In this document: positions 15,254 through 23,005 of the stretch, piece by piece | Position numbering within the stretch: position 1 is the first letter of the stretch | Layout of the letters: each line of letters starts with the position of its first letter | DNA from: an uncultured Oscillospiraceae bacterium | GTDB taxonomy: Bacteria; Bacillota; Clostridia; Oscillospirales; Oscillospiraceae | Reading direction: 5' to 3' | NCBI GenBank assembly: GCA_934646175.1 | Contig: CAKUEI010000019.1 | Coordinates: 1 to 23,347, forward strand | DNA: 23,347 bases | Notes under the pieces: generated by a model | The model's input: the letters and a program-made list of their open reading frames with translations, nothing else | What the model was told of the DNA's origin: nothing | Database searches by the model: none | Position numbers and translations under genes: made by a program

Positions 15254-15303
15254 TCGAAACAGCGACAAAGTCACTGTTTCGAGCAAGCTTCGCTGCGCTG
15301 AAA
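15254..15303. repeat. Compound inverted repeat (two adjoining hairpins) between convergent genes
   Basis: TCGAAACAG (15254-15262) pairs with CTGTTTCGA (15274-15282), with an inner GAC/GTC pair and an AAA loop. The end of this arm, TTTCGAGC (15277-15284), can instead pair imperfectly with GCTGAAA near 15297-15303 around AAGC-TTC-GCT. The element lies directly beside the terminator and is not needed for it. It resembles REP-like or MITE-like intergenic repeats, but I see only one copy here. Confidence 0.5.
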
Positions 15304-15313
15304 TGTCTGGTCG

Positions 15314-15526
15314 TCAGGATCTCGGCTTCTTGGGGAGGCGGTGACGGGTGCCGTCCGGCTCCTGAATGACGATGTTGTCCAGCTGACTTCTGAGGTCCCG
15401 CTTATAGGCTTCGATATACTCCCGCCGGAGGGTGGCCTGCTCCTCCTTCTCCTCCGGGGTAAGGCCCTCGGGGGTCTTGGATTTTCTCGCCAGGGCGTTG
15501 ATGCGCGCCACTTTTTTCGGGTCCAT
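15314..15526 (-). CDS. DUF896 domain protein (YnzC-like)
   Basis: This 70-residue helical-hairpin protein belongs to DUF896 (UPF0291). MDPKKVARINALARKSK, TPEGLTPEEKEEQATLRREY and EAYKRDLRSQLDNIVIQEPD match the family through its full length. In B. subtilis YnzC is linked to the SOS-controlled yneA operon, but its molecular role is unknown, and nothing here shows SOS control. I start at ATG 15526, with GCGAGGAA about 7 bases upstream, rather than ATG 15550, which lacks a ribosome site and adds MQKSEESA. It lies 27 bases after ylmH and is the last gene of the minus-strand operon. Confidence 0.92.
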   Translation of the reverse strand: MDPKKVARINALARKSKTPEGLTPEEKEEQATLRREYIEAYKRDLRSQLDNIVIQEPDGTRHRLPKKPRS

Positions 15527-15553
15527 AGCTGATTCCTCGCTTTTCTGCATTTT

Positions 15554-16348
15554 TTAGAGATACCGCTCCAGCAGGAGCATCATGCGGCCCTTCCGGCTTT
15601 CGCCCAGGACCTCTTTCACCACGCACTTTCCCAGCCCCCGACAGGAGAGCACGTCCCCCTCCTCCACCAGCTTATCCGGCTTCAGGCAGTCCCGGTGGTT
15701 TAGCTGCAGCTTGCCCGACTGGATGAGGGAGGCCGCTTTGCCTCTGCCCACGGAAAAGCCGCTGGCCGCCACGGCGTCCAGCCGCAGGGCGGCCACGGTG
15801 TCCCGGATCATCTTCACCTCCGGCGGCTTCACCGTCAGAGTGGAAAGGGCGATCTCGCCGCACTTGAGCGGATAGCGCCCCGCCTTGGAAAGCTGCGAGA
15901 GCAGAATGGGCAGGGTGTCCCGCAGGGTAATGATCTGGGCCTGCCCTTCGCCCATCAGGATGTCCCCGATCTTTTCCCGAGTGATGCCCAGACCCATGAG
16001 GGAACCCAGCATGTCCCGGTGGCTGAGGTCCGCGCCCTTGGGAAAGGTGCATTGCATCGCGGCGAGGGGCTCTTCCTCGTCCCAGTCCTCTTCTTCCTGC
16101 CAGTCGGGCAGGAAGGCGCACACCGTGCGCTCCGCCCCCTCGTATCCCCCGCTGAAGAGGCACCGGGGATGGCCGCAGGCGTTCAGCAAATCCTCCACCG
16201 CCGCTCGCTGGGCCGGGGAGAGGAAATCCGTCCGAGCGGGGACATTGCGCTGCTGCGCCAATTCCAGTTTATCCAGCACCCGGGCCAGCAGGATGCGCAG
16301 CTCCCCGTCCCCGCCGGCGGCGCGGTTCAAAAGCTCGGTCTTATTCAT
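15554..16348 (-). CDS. ylmH: YlmH-family S4-domain RNA-binding protein
   Basis: This 264-residue protein has an N-terminal helical region, a central RNA-binding-like domain (about 70-185) and a C-terminal S4 domain (about 190-264). The S4 part reads AVAASGFSVGRGKAASLIQS, GKLQLNHRDC and VEEGDVLSCRGLGKCVVKEV, closely following the YlmH family. YlmH binds the large ribosomal subunit and peptidyl-tRNA and has been connected to ribosome-associated quality control in B. subtilis, and earlier to cell division. I start at ATG 16348 (MNKTELLNR), which overlaps the stop of the ABC exporter gene by 8 bases, so the two are coupled. The longer frame from 16471 lies inside the exporter gene. In many Firmicutes ylmH sits in the ylm/divIVA cluster; that context is absent here. 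Confidence 0.92.
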   Translation of the reverse strand: MNKTELLNRAAGGDGELRILLARVLDKLELAQQRNVPARTDFLSPAQRAAVEDLLNACGHPRCLFSGGYEGAERTVCAFLPDWQEEEDWDEEEPLAAMQCTFPKGADLSHRDMLGSLMGLGITREKIGDILMGEGQAQIITLRDTLPILLSQLSKAGRYPLKCGEIALSTLTVKPPEVKMIRDTVAALRLDAVAASGFSVGRGKAASLIQSGKLQLNHRDCLKPDKLVEEGDVLSCRGLGKCVVKEVLGESRKGRMMLLLERYL

Positions 16349-18101
16349 GATCGGCCACCGCCTTCTGCGCGTTCCAAAGGTCAGCATACTTCCCGCCGCG
16401 AGCCAAAAGCGCCTCGTGGGTCCCCTCTTCCGCGATGCCGTTCCCGTCGATGACCACGATGCGGTCGGCATTGCGGACGGTGGACAGCCGGTGGGCGATG
16501 ATCAGCGTGGTGCGGCCCTGAGCCAGCTGGTCAAAGGCGTGCTGGATGTGGGCCTCGGTGACGCTGTCCAGAGCGGAGGTGGCCTCGTCCAGAATGAGGA
16601 CGGGGGGATTTTTCAGAAAAATGCGGGCGATGGAAATGCGCTGCTTCTGCCCGCCGGAAAGCATGACCCCCCGCTCGCCCACGTAGGTGTCGAACCCGTC
16701 CGGCATAGCCATCACGTCGTCGTAGATCTCGGCCCGGCGGGCGGCCTCCATCAGTTCCTCCTCCGTGGCGTCCGGCTTGCCATAGCGGATGTTGTCCAGC
16801 ACGGTGCCCGCGAAGAGGAACACGTCCTGCTGCACGATGCCGATCTTTTCCCGCAGGGAGCGTTGCTTGACGGTGCGAACATCATGCCCGTCCACCAAAA
16901 CGGCGCCCTCCGTCACGTCATAAAACCGGGGGATCAGCTGACAGAGGGTGGATTTTCCTCCGCCGGAGGGGCCTACCACCGCCACCGTCTCGCCGGGGCG
17001 AATGTGCAGGGAGACATGCTCCAGCACGTTTTCCCCATCCGGCTCGTAGCGGAATGTAACATCCTGCACGTCAATGTCCCCGCGGAGGTCGGAAAGCTCC
17101 ACCGCATCCGGTGCGTCCACAATGTCCGGGTCCACCCGCATGAGCTCCAGAAAACGGTGGAAGCCCGCCATACCCTGGGTGTACTGCTCCACGAAGTTGG
17201 AGAGCTTGCGCATAGGGGTAAGGAAGGTGGAAACGTACAGGGAGAAGGTCAGGACCTCCACCAGGGTGATGCTGCCCTTCATCATCAAATACCCGCCGAA
17301 GGTAATGACCAGCACATACATGAAGGAGAAGAAGAATTCCAGTCCGGAAAAGTACACGCCCATGGACTTATAGTACTCGTTTTTGGAGGAGCGGAAGCGG
17401 TTGTTGGCCCGCTCAAACTTTTCAATCTCCTGCTTTTCGTTGGCAAAGGCCTTGGCGGTGCGCATACCGGAGATGGAGGATTCCAGTTCGCCGTTGATGG
17501 CAGCCATTTTCCCCTTCACCTCTGTCGAGGCGCGGCCCATGCGCTTGCGCTGGGTGGCGGTGAACAGCAGAAACAGGGGTACCACAGCCAGCAAAGCCAG
17601 CGCCAGCGGCCAGCTCATGGTGAGCATGATGAGGAAGGACCCCAGCAGGGTGACCACGGAGATGAACACGTCCTCCGGCCCGTGATGGGCAAGCTCGGTG
17701 ATCTCGAAAAGGTCGGTGGTCACCCGGCTCATGAGATGACCGGTGCGGTTCTTGTCAAAAAAGCGGAAGGACAGCTCCTGCATATGACCGAAAAGGTCCC
17801 GGCGGATATCCGCCTCAATGCGGACGCCCAGCATATGCCCCCAATAGGTCACCACGAAGTTCAGCAGTGCCTTCACCACGTAGGCAAGCAGCAGAATGAG
17901 CATCACCAGGAAAAAGACTCCGTACTGATGCTGGGGCAGATAGGTCTGCATGGAGATCTTTGATACAAAGGGGAAGGTAAGGTCGATGAGCGCAATGCAC
18001 AGGGCGCACACCATGTCCAGAATAAAAATGGGCAGATGGGGCTTGTAGTAAGAGGCAAACACCTTCAGGGTGCTGCTTTTTTTCATTTCTTCCCTCGTCA
18101 T
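16341..18101 (-). CDS. ABC exporter half-transporter (MsbA/BmrA-type, fused membrane and ATPase domains)
   Basis: This 586-residue protein would work as a homodimer or heterodimer exporting lipids, drugs or peptides. Residues 1-330 hold the six-helix exporter domain, including FRFFDKNRTGHLMSRVTTDL and TVEVLTFSLYV-like segments. The ATPase domain has Walker A GPSGGGKST (377-385), the Q-loop VQQDVFLF, signature LSGGQ (481-485), Walker B LILDEAT and His537 (AHRLST). All catalytic residues are present, so a degenerate partner is not required. The start ATG 18101 has AGGAGGAA about 10 bases upstream. It is 37 bases downstream of the M20 hydrolase gene and overlaps ylmH. No second ABC subunit is nearby, which favours a homodimer. 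Confidence 0.95.
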   Translation of the reverse strand: MTREEMKKSSTLKVFASYYKPHLPIFILDMVCALCIALIDLTFPFVSKISMQTYLPQHQYGVFFLVMLILLLAYVVKALLNFVVTYWGHMLGVRIEADIRRDLFGHMQELSFRFFDKNRTGHLMSRVTTDLFEITELAHHGPEDVFISVVTLLGSFLIMLTMSWPLALALLAVVPLFLLFTATQRKRMGRASTEVKGKMAAINGELESSISGMRTAKAFANEKQEIEKFERANNRFRSSKNEYYKSMGVYFSGLEFFFSFMYVLVITFGGYLMMKGSITLVEVLTFSLYVSTFLTPMRKLSNFVEQYTQGMAGFHRFLELMRVDPDIVDAPDAVELSDLRGDIDVQDVTFRYEPDGENVLEHVSLHIRPGETVAVVGPSGGGKSTLCQLIPRFYDVTEGAVLVDGHDVRTVKQRSLREKIGIVQQDVFLFAGTVLDNIRYGKPDATEEELMEAARRAEIYDDVMAMPDGFDTYVGERGVMLSGGQKQRISIARIFLKNPPVLILDEATSALDSVTEAHIQHAFDQLAQGRTTLIIAHRLSTVRNADRIVVIDGNGIAEEGTHEALLARGGKYADLWNAQKAVADHE

Positions 18102-18138
18102 GGGGAAAATTCCTCCTGTCGATCAGCCGGATTGCGGC

Positions 18139-19296
18139 TCAAATCCGCGCCAGCATACGAAGGGCCATCTCCACATGCATGGCGGCGCCGGTTTTCAGCG
18201 CAGCGTCATCCGCCGTCATCATTTCGTTGTGCAGGGGCACATTTCCGCCCACGCCCACGGTGACAAAGCTGCCGGGGATCTGGTCGGCGTACTCGGCGAA
18301 ATCTTCGCTGACCATTTTCATCTGAAGCGGCACCACCAGCTCGGGGCTTGGCGCGGCGGCAAGGGCCGCCTCCCGGGCAAGGGCGGTAAGCTTCTCGTCG
18401 CAGGAGAGCACCTGGCACCCGCCCTGCAGAGAAAGCTCCGCCGTGCAGCCGTAGGCCGCGGCGGTCTCCTGCACCACCGAGCGCAGCAGGTCGGGCAGTT
18501 GGGCGCGAATTTCCTTGGAGAAGCAGCGCATGGTGCCCTCCAGCACGGCACGGCCGGAGACGATGTTGTACTGCGCGCCGGAGGTAAGCTTGCCCACGGT
18601 GACCACCACAGGCTGAAGGGGTGGCAGGCGGCGGCTGACCACGGTCTGAAGGGCCAGCACCACGGCGGCGGCCGCCACGGTGGCGTCCGCTCCCTGCTCC
18701 GGCGCCGCGCCGTGACTGGCCCGGCCATGGATCACGATGGTAAAGCTGTCGTTGCTGGCCTGAATGGGACCGGAGGAAACCGAGATCTGCCCCACCGGCT
18801 CCATGGGAACGGCGTGGATGCCGAAGATGGAGGATACCCCGTCCAGGGCCCCCTGCTCGATCATTTTCCCCGCGCCGCATCCGGTCTCTTCCCCCGGCTG
18901 GAAAAGGATGCGCACGGTGCCCGCAAAAGCATCCCGATGGGTCCAGAGGATTTTCACCGCACCCAGCAGCATGGCCATGTGGGTGTCATGGCCGCAGGCG
19001 TGCATGACGCCGTCGGTGCAGCTGCGGAAGGAAAGGCCCTCCGGCTCCTGAATAGGAAGGGCGTCGATGTCCGCGCGAAGGGCCACCGTGGGGCCCTCCC
19101 CTTTGGTCCCCGCAAGGTCGGCCACCAGCCCGGTGGGCTCCATCCTGCGGAAGGGAATGCACCAGCCTTGCAGCTTCTCCGCCAGAAACTCGGTGGTGCA
19201 CACCTCATGAAAGCTCAGCTCCGCCCGGCGGTGCAGCTCATGCCGAAAGGCGATGACCTCATCCTCGATGTCCAGCGCCCATTGTTTTACGTCCAT
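18139..19296 (-). CDS. M20-family metallo-amidohydrolase (M20D, hippurate/N-acyl-amino-acid hydrolase type)
   Basis: This 385-residue cytosolic enzyme removes acyl groups from N-acyl amino acids or related amides with two divalent metal ions. Ligand motifs match M20D: HACGHDTHMAMLLG (Cys101, His103), FQPGEETGCGAGKMI (Glu136/Glu137), GIHAVP (His161) and LHNE (His356), with ALRADIDALPIQE upstream and SEDF (330-333) before the end. A central dimerisation domain fits residues about 175-285. I start at ATG 19296 (MDVKQWALD), with GGGGAGGTC 7 bases upstream; the longer frame to 19377 would run into the terminator hairpin of the gene before it. It is the probable first gene of the M20-ABC-ylmH-DUF896 operon. 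The exact substrate cannot be told. Confidence 0.93.
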   Translation of the reverse strand: MDVKQWALDIEDEVIAFRHELHRRAELSFHEVCTTEFLAEKLQGWCIPFRRMEPTGLVADLAGTKGEGPTVALRADIDALPIQEPEGLSFRSCTDGVMHACGHDTHMAMLLGAVKILWTHRDAFAGTVRILFQPGEETGCGAGKMIEQGALDGVSSIFGIHAVPMEPVGQISVSSGPIQASNDSFTIVIHGRASHGAAPEQGADATVAAAAVVLALQTVVSRRLPPLQPVVVTVGKLTSGAQYNIVSGRAVLEGTMRCFSKEIRAQLPDLLRSVVQETAAAYGCTAELSLQGGCQVLSCDEKLTALAREAALAAAPSPELVVPLQMKMVSEDFAEYADQIPGSFVTVGVGGNVPLHNEMMTADDAALKTGAAMHVEMALRMLARI

Positions 19297-19324
19297 GGAA
19301 ACGACCTCCCCGCATATTTTTCTC

Positions 19325-19353
19325 ATTCTACCACAAAAAACGGGGTGCGGGAA
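19325..19353 (-). promoter_or_regulatory. Weak candidate promoter for the M20 operon
   Basis: TAGAAT (19330-19325) is preceded at 17 bases by the poor -35 hexamer TTCCCG (19353-19348), which lies inside the loop side of the upstream terminator. The operon needs a start here if the terminator works, but the -35 match is poor, so this is tentative. Confidence 0.3.
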
Positions 19354-19373
19354 TGCTCCCCCACCCCGTTTTT
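19335..19373 (-). terminator. Terminator of the CLC-type transporter gene
   Basis: AAAAACGGGGTG (19336-19347) and CACCCCGTTTTT (19362-19373) form a 12-bp stem, extended by an inner GGGA/TCCC pairing. Read on the minus strand it begins 8 bases after the transporter stop and ends in a six-base T tract. Confidence 0.88.
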
Positions 19374-19380
19374 CCATTTC

Positions 19381-20655
19381 TTACGTTTTTTTCTCCGTCT
19401 CCCGCTCCAGCAGCGTGGCCCGCAGCTTGGAGTACACCACCCGCTGACTGCTGTACAGGCTGGAATAGCCGGAGAGCATGTAGCTCACCGCCACCACCAA
19501 CAGGTAAAAGGCCGCGTCCTGGAAGGAGAACAGCTCAAAGGCCAGAAGCAGCGTGGTCATGGGGCAGTTGGTGACGCCGCAGAACAGCGCCGCCATGCCC
19601 AGCGCGGCGGAAAAACCCGCGGGCAGGCCCAGAAGGGACCCCATCCAGCAGCCGAAGGTGGCTCCTACGTAGAAGGTGGGAACGATCTCGCCGCCCTTGA
19701 AGCCCGCGCCCAAGGTGACGGCGGTAAAGAGGATCTTCAGCAGGAAGGCATAGGGCACCGCGCTGCCCTCCTCCACCGCCGCGGCGATGACGTCCATTCC
19801 CGCGCCCAGATAGGCCCGGGACCCCACGAGGAAGGTGAGGGCAATGACCAGTCCGCCGCCCACGGCAGCCCGGAGATAGGGATTGGGGAGAACTTTCTGA
19901 TACAGCTTGCCCGCCTTGTGAAGGCAGAAGCACAGCAGCACGCTGACCGCGGCACACAGGGCCGCCAGAATGACGGCGCGGACGCCGTTTGCAATGGTAA
20001 GGGCGGGGAACGCGTTGGGAGTGAAATGCTCCCCCTCCACCCCACAGAGGCGGGCAAGGCCCACCGCCGCCACGGCGGACACAGCGCAGGGCACCAGCGC
20101 CATATAGTACATGACCCCCACGCTGACCAACTCCATGGCAAAAACCGTGGCGGCCAGCGGCGTACCGAACAGGGCGGAGAAGGCGGCGCTCATGCCGCAC
20201 ATGATGAGCACATGGCGGGAGGGGTCGTCTTTGATGCGGAACACCCGACCGGTGAGGTTGCCCAGGCTGCCGCCCAGTTGAAGAGCGGCTCCTTCCCGCC
20301 CGGCGGAGCCGCCGCACAGGTGGGTCAGTGTCGTGGAGAGAAAGATCAGCGGCGCCATACGGAAGGGGATCTTTTCCTGACTGCGGACGGCGCTGATGAC
20401 CAGATCGGTCCCCTTGGGCGCGGGGACACGGCAGGCCCGGTACAGCAGCACGATGGCAAGGCCCGCCAGCGGCAGCAGGTACAAAAGCCACGGGTGCCCG
20501 TTCCGAAGGGCGGTAGCCGTCTGCACCGCATAGGAAAACAGGGTGCCTACGCCGCCCACGAACAGCCCCACCACCAGGGCCAGCAGCACCCATTTGACAA
20601 ATGTCAGCAGGCTGACCCCCGCGAAGCGGACGCCGCCCTCCATTTTTTCTCCCAT
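19381..20655 (-). CDS. CLC-family anion transporter, fluoride-exporter-like (CLC-F) subtype
   Basis: This 424-residue multi-spanning transporter belongs to the CLC family (usual core about 400-450). The gating-glutamate motif reads GGSAGREGAALQLGGSLG, with Glu121 in GREGA in place of the GxEGP of chloride-type CLCs. The usual GSGIP selectivity motif reads GTDLV (82-86). These changes, with HLCGGSAGREG, resemble the fluoride/proton antiporters of the CLC-F clade, so fluoride export is the best guess. GGEIVP later in the protein corresponds to GxFxP. I see no crcB-type fluoride riboswitch upstream, so the ion is not confirmed. I start at ATG 20655 (MGEKMEGG), with AGAGGAGAG about 5 bases upstream; a TTG at 20676 extends the frame without a ribosome site. 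Confidence 0.88.
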   Translation of the reverse strand: MGEKMEGGVRFAGVSLLTFVKWVLLALVVGLFVGGVGTLFSYAVQTATALRNGHPWLLYLLPLAGLAIVLLYRACRVPAPKGTDLVISAVRSQEKIPFRMAPLIFLSTTLTHLCGGSAGREGAALQLGGSLGNLTGRVFRIKDDPSRHVLIMCGMSAAFSALFGTPLAATVFAMELVSVGVMYYMALVPCAVSAVAAVGLARLCGVEGEHFTPNAFPALTIANGVRAVILAALCAAVSVLLCFCLHKAGKLYQKVLPNPYLRAAVGGGLVIALTFLVGSRAYLGAGMDVIAAAVEEGSAVPYAFLLKILFTAVTLGAGFKGGEIVPTFYVGATFGCWMGSLLGLPAGFSAALGMAALFCGVTNCPMTTLLLAFELFSFQDAAFYLLVVAVSYMLSGYSSLYSSQRVVYSKLRATLLERETEKKT

Positions 20656-20690
20656 GGTCTCTCCTCTTTCCGGCAAAATAGTTTCGGACT

Positions 20691-20719
20691 ATTGTACACC
20701 GGGCGGCACGGTTTGTATA
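20691..20719 (-). promoter_or_regulatory. Candidate promoter of the CLC-type gene
   Basis: On the minus strand TATACA (20719-20714) and TACAAT (20696-20691) are separated by 17 bases. Four of six -35 bases and five of six -10 bases match consensus. Short hairpins at 20727-20743 and about 20746-20757 lie upstream. Confidence 0.5.
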
Positions 20720-20774
20720 GCCGCAAGGCGCACAGAAAGCGCCCCTTCCCGCCGGGAAAGCCGCGCAAAATGAC

Positions 20775-20812
20775 AAAAAGCCCCGGCGTTTTTCCAAAAC
20801 ACCGGGGCTTTT
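20775..20812 (-). terminator. Terminator of the flavin reductase gene
   Basis: AAAAGCCCCGG (20776-20786) pairs with CCGGGGCTTTT (20802-20812), and the stem continues through GTTTT/AAAAC after one mismatch. Read on the minus strand it starts 9 bases after the stop and ends in TTTTT. Confidence 0.88.
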
Positions 20813-20821
20813 GCATTTCTT

Positions 20822-22777
20822 TTACACGTTGCAGGCCAGATTATAGGCGTCGAAGTTCGCCTTTTTGATGTTCTTGACCTCATTCGCGTCGCCCACGATG
20901 TACACATCGGGGATCAGCTCCTGATACTGGCGGGCATAGTCGTTAGTGGACTTCATGCCGAAGGCCTCCACCACGTAGTCCGCCTCCAGCAAGGTCTTGC
21001 GCCAGTTCTTGTCGCCCACGACCACGCCGGTTTCGTTGATCTCGTTCACCATGCGCTCGCCCAGCAGCTTGACGCCGTTATCCTCCAGCAGCATCATGAG
21101 CATGGTGCGGGTGATCATACTCAGGCCGCCGGCGAACTGGTCGGCGGGGAGCATATCCACCACGGTGACGTCGTTGCCGTCATAGGCCAGCTGCAGCGCA
21201 CACTCGCAGCCGGACACGCCGCCGCCGCAGACCACGACCTTGCCCTTCACCGGCGTGCGGCCGGAGTCCACGTCCATGACGTTGAAGACGTTCTTGTTGT
21301 TGATGCCGGGCACCGGGGGCTTTGCCACGGTGGAGCCGGTGCAGACGAAGATGGCGTCCGGGTTCTCCGCCATGACCAGCTCTGGCGTGGCCTCGGTATT
21401 CAGGCGGATGTCGGCTCCGCAGTTCATGGTGGTGCGCACCAGCCACTCGGTGTGGCGGCGCTGATCGTCCTTGAAGGAGAGATTGGAGATGTCGTGCAGC
21501 AGGCCGCCCACCTTGTCTTTCTTTTCAAAGAGCACCACGTCGTGACCGCGCTGCACCAGCGTCTTCGCGGCCATGCAGCCAGCCACGCCGCCGCCGATGA
21601 CCACCACCTTTTTCTTCACGGGGGCGGGATGGACGGTTGCGTACTTCTCGCTGCGGGAGAGTTGGGGGTTCACGGCGCAGCGGGTGTAGGCGCCGAAGGT
21701 GTCGGCGCAGCCCCAGCAGCGCAGGCAGGGGCGGGCATCCTCTGCATGGCCGCGGTAAGATTTATTCAGCAGATCGGGGTCGCACAGCAGGGCGCGGGCC
21801 ATGGCGCACATGTCGGCGCTGCCCTCTTCCAGAATCTTCTCCGCCATGTCGCAGGAAACGATGCCGCCCACGGTGGTGACGGGGATATGGATGTCGGGGC
21901 ACTGCTTCACCGCGCGGGCGTACTTCACGTTGCAGCCCTTCTCACGGTAATAGGGGGGCATAACGTAGAACTGGGCGCGGTACTCCACGATCAGGCCGGC
22001 GGAAACGTGCACCAGGTCGATGTACTCCTGCGCCTTTTTGATGAACTCGATGGTCTCGTCGATGCGCATACCGTCTTCCACGATCTCGTCGCCGGAAATG
22101 CGCATTTCGATACCCATCTTGGGGCCCACTGCCTCGCGCACAGCCTTCAGCACCATCAGGGGGAAGCGCCGGCGGTTCTCCATGCTGCCGCCGTACATGT
22201 CGTTGCGCTGGTTGGTGCGCTGGGACAGGAACTGGGCCAGCAGGTTGCCATGGGCGGCGTGAACCATGATGAAGTCAAAGCCCGCCTCCTTGCAGCGCTT
22301 GGCCGCATCTACAAAGTCGGCAATGACAGCCTCCATATCCTCCTGATCCATGACCTTTACATACTGGGCCTGATTGGGAATAGGGAAATTGGAGGGGCCG
22401 AGGACATACTTCTCCCCGGAGAGGGCCGGGTCTCCGCCCAGGCCGGAGTGGAACAGCTCCACGCTCAGCTTGGCACCGAAGATATGGGCCGTTTCCGTCA
22501 GGCGGTGCAGGCCGTTGAGCATGGCATCGTCGCACACATTGACTTCGGAGTGATACTCTCGGGCCAGACCGCGGTTCACCGGCGTCGCGCCGATGGTGAT
22601 GAGGGCGGCACCGCTTTTGGCCTGCATCTCCACAAAGTTGATGTAATCCTGGGTGATCTCACCTTCTTTAGTGACCATGTTGCTGACCAACGGGGAAAAT
22701 TCGATGCGGTTTTTCAGAGTCTGATTGCCCACCTTCAGGGGGGAGAACACATGTGGATAAGGGTTTACAAACGCCAT
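20822..22777 (-). CDS. Old-Yellow-Enzyme/2,4-dienoyl-CoA-reductase-type FMN-FeS-FAD oxidoreductase
   Basis: This 651-residue reductase of the NADH oxidase/enoate reductase group (relatives include BaiCD/BaiH, TMADH and FadH) reduces activated C=C bonds using NAD(P)H. Residues 1-345 form the FMN TIM barrel (FSPLKVGNQTLKNRIEFSPL; HAAHGNLLAQFLSQRTNQRN; YGGSMENRRRFP). A 4Fe-4S site follows: Cys351, Cys354, Cys357 and Cys366. Residues about 388-651 form the FAD and NAD(P) Rossmann folds (VVVIGGGVAGC at 391; VVVCGGGVSGCE in the second). Asn177 stands where E. coli FadH has its catalytic Tyr166 (GYL), so the proton-donor chemistry may differ. The start is ATG 22777, behind TTTGAGGAGGAAAGG; ATG 22831 is too close to the promoter. 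Expected cytosolic; substrate unknown. Confidence 0.93.
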   Translation of the reverse strand: MAFVNPYPHVFSPLKVGNQTLKNRIEFSPLVSNMVTKEGEITQDYINFVEMQAKSGAALITIGATPVNRGLAREYHSEVNVCDDAMLNGLHRLTETAHIFGAKLSVELFHSGLGGDPALSGEKYVLGPSNFPIPNQAQYVKVMDQEDMEAVIADFVDAAKRCKEAGFDFIMVHAAHGNLLAQFLSQRTNQRNDMYGGSMENRRRFPLMVLKAVREAVGPKMGIEMRISGDEIVEDGMRIDETIEFIKKAQEYIDLVHVSAGLIVEYRAQFYVMPPYYREKGCNVKYARAVKQCPDIHIPVTTVGGIVSCDMAEKILEEGSADMCAMARALLCDPDLLNKSYRGHAEDARPCLRCWGCADTFGAYTRCAVNPQLSRSEKYATVHPAPVKKKVVVIGGGVAGCMAAKTLVQRGHDVVLFEKKDKVGGLLHDISNLSFKDDQRRHTEWLVRTTMNCGADIRLNTEATPELVMAENPDAIFVCTGSTVAKPPVPGINNKNVFNVMDVDSGRTPVKGKVVVCGGGVSGCECALQLAYDGNDVTVVDMLPADQFAGGLSMITRTMLMMLLEDNGVKLLGERMVNEINETGVVVGDKNWRKTLLEADYVVEAFGMKSTNDYARQYQELIPDVYIVGDANEVKNIKKANFDAYNLACNV

Positions 22778-22840
22778 TTTCCTTTCCTCCTCAAACATTC
22801 GATCTTTTTCTGTCCCATTTTGTAAACACAAGCTATGAAA

Positions 22841-22869
22841 AGTATATCACACTTTCTTGCCGCTGTAAA
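22841..22869 (-). promoter_or_regulatory. Promoter of the flavin reductase gene
   Basis: TTTACA (22869-22864) and TATACT (22846-22841) on the minus strand are separated by 17 bases, 63 bases before the start codon. It is a strong match. Confidence 0.85.
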
Positions 22870-22934
22870 GTTTTTTCCTTGACAGCCGAGACGGAATTTC
22901 CCATCCGATTCGCGGGGTTCTCCGCAATCTGCCA

Positions 22935-22963
22935 TTGATTTTTAAGCGCGGAAAGGGTATGAT
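22935..22963 (+). promoter_or_regulatory. Promoter of the NfnA/PyrK-like gene
   Basis: TTGATT (22935-22940) and TATGAT (22958-22963) are separated by 17 bases, 42 bases before the start codon. It diverges from the flavin reductase promoter, with about 65 bases between the two -35 boxes. Confidence 0.75.
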
Positions 22964-23005
22964 GAAAAAAGCTTATCATTTTGTGTGTAAAGGCGTGATA
23001 ACGGT

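Noticed and set aside
15885..17963. A 692-codon open frame on the plus strand opposite ylmH and the ABC exporter
   Set aside because: It is antisense to a complete ABC exporter and has no domain of its own.
20656..20775. Fluoride riboswitch upstream of the CLC-type gene
   Set aside because: The leader has short GC hairpins, but I could not find the conserved GATG and pseudoknot segments of the crcB motif.
18070..20868. A 932-codon open frame on the plus strand opposite the M20 and CLC genes
   Set aside because: Its translation is His/Gly/Gln-rich and lacks domains or a ribosome site, while both opposing genes show full family motifs.
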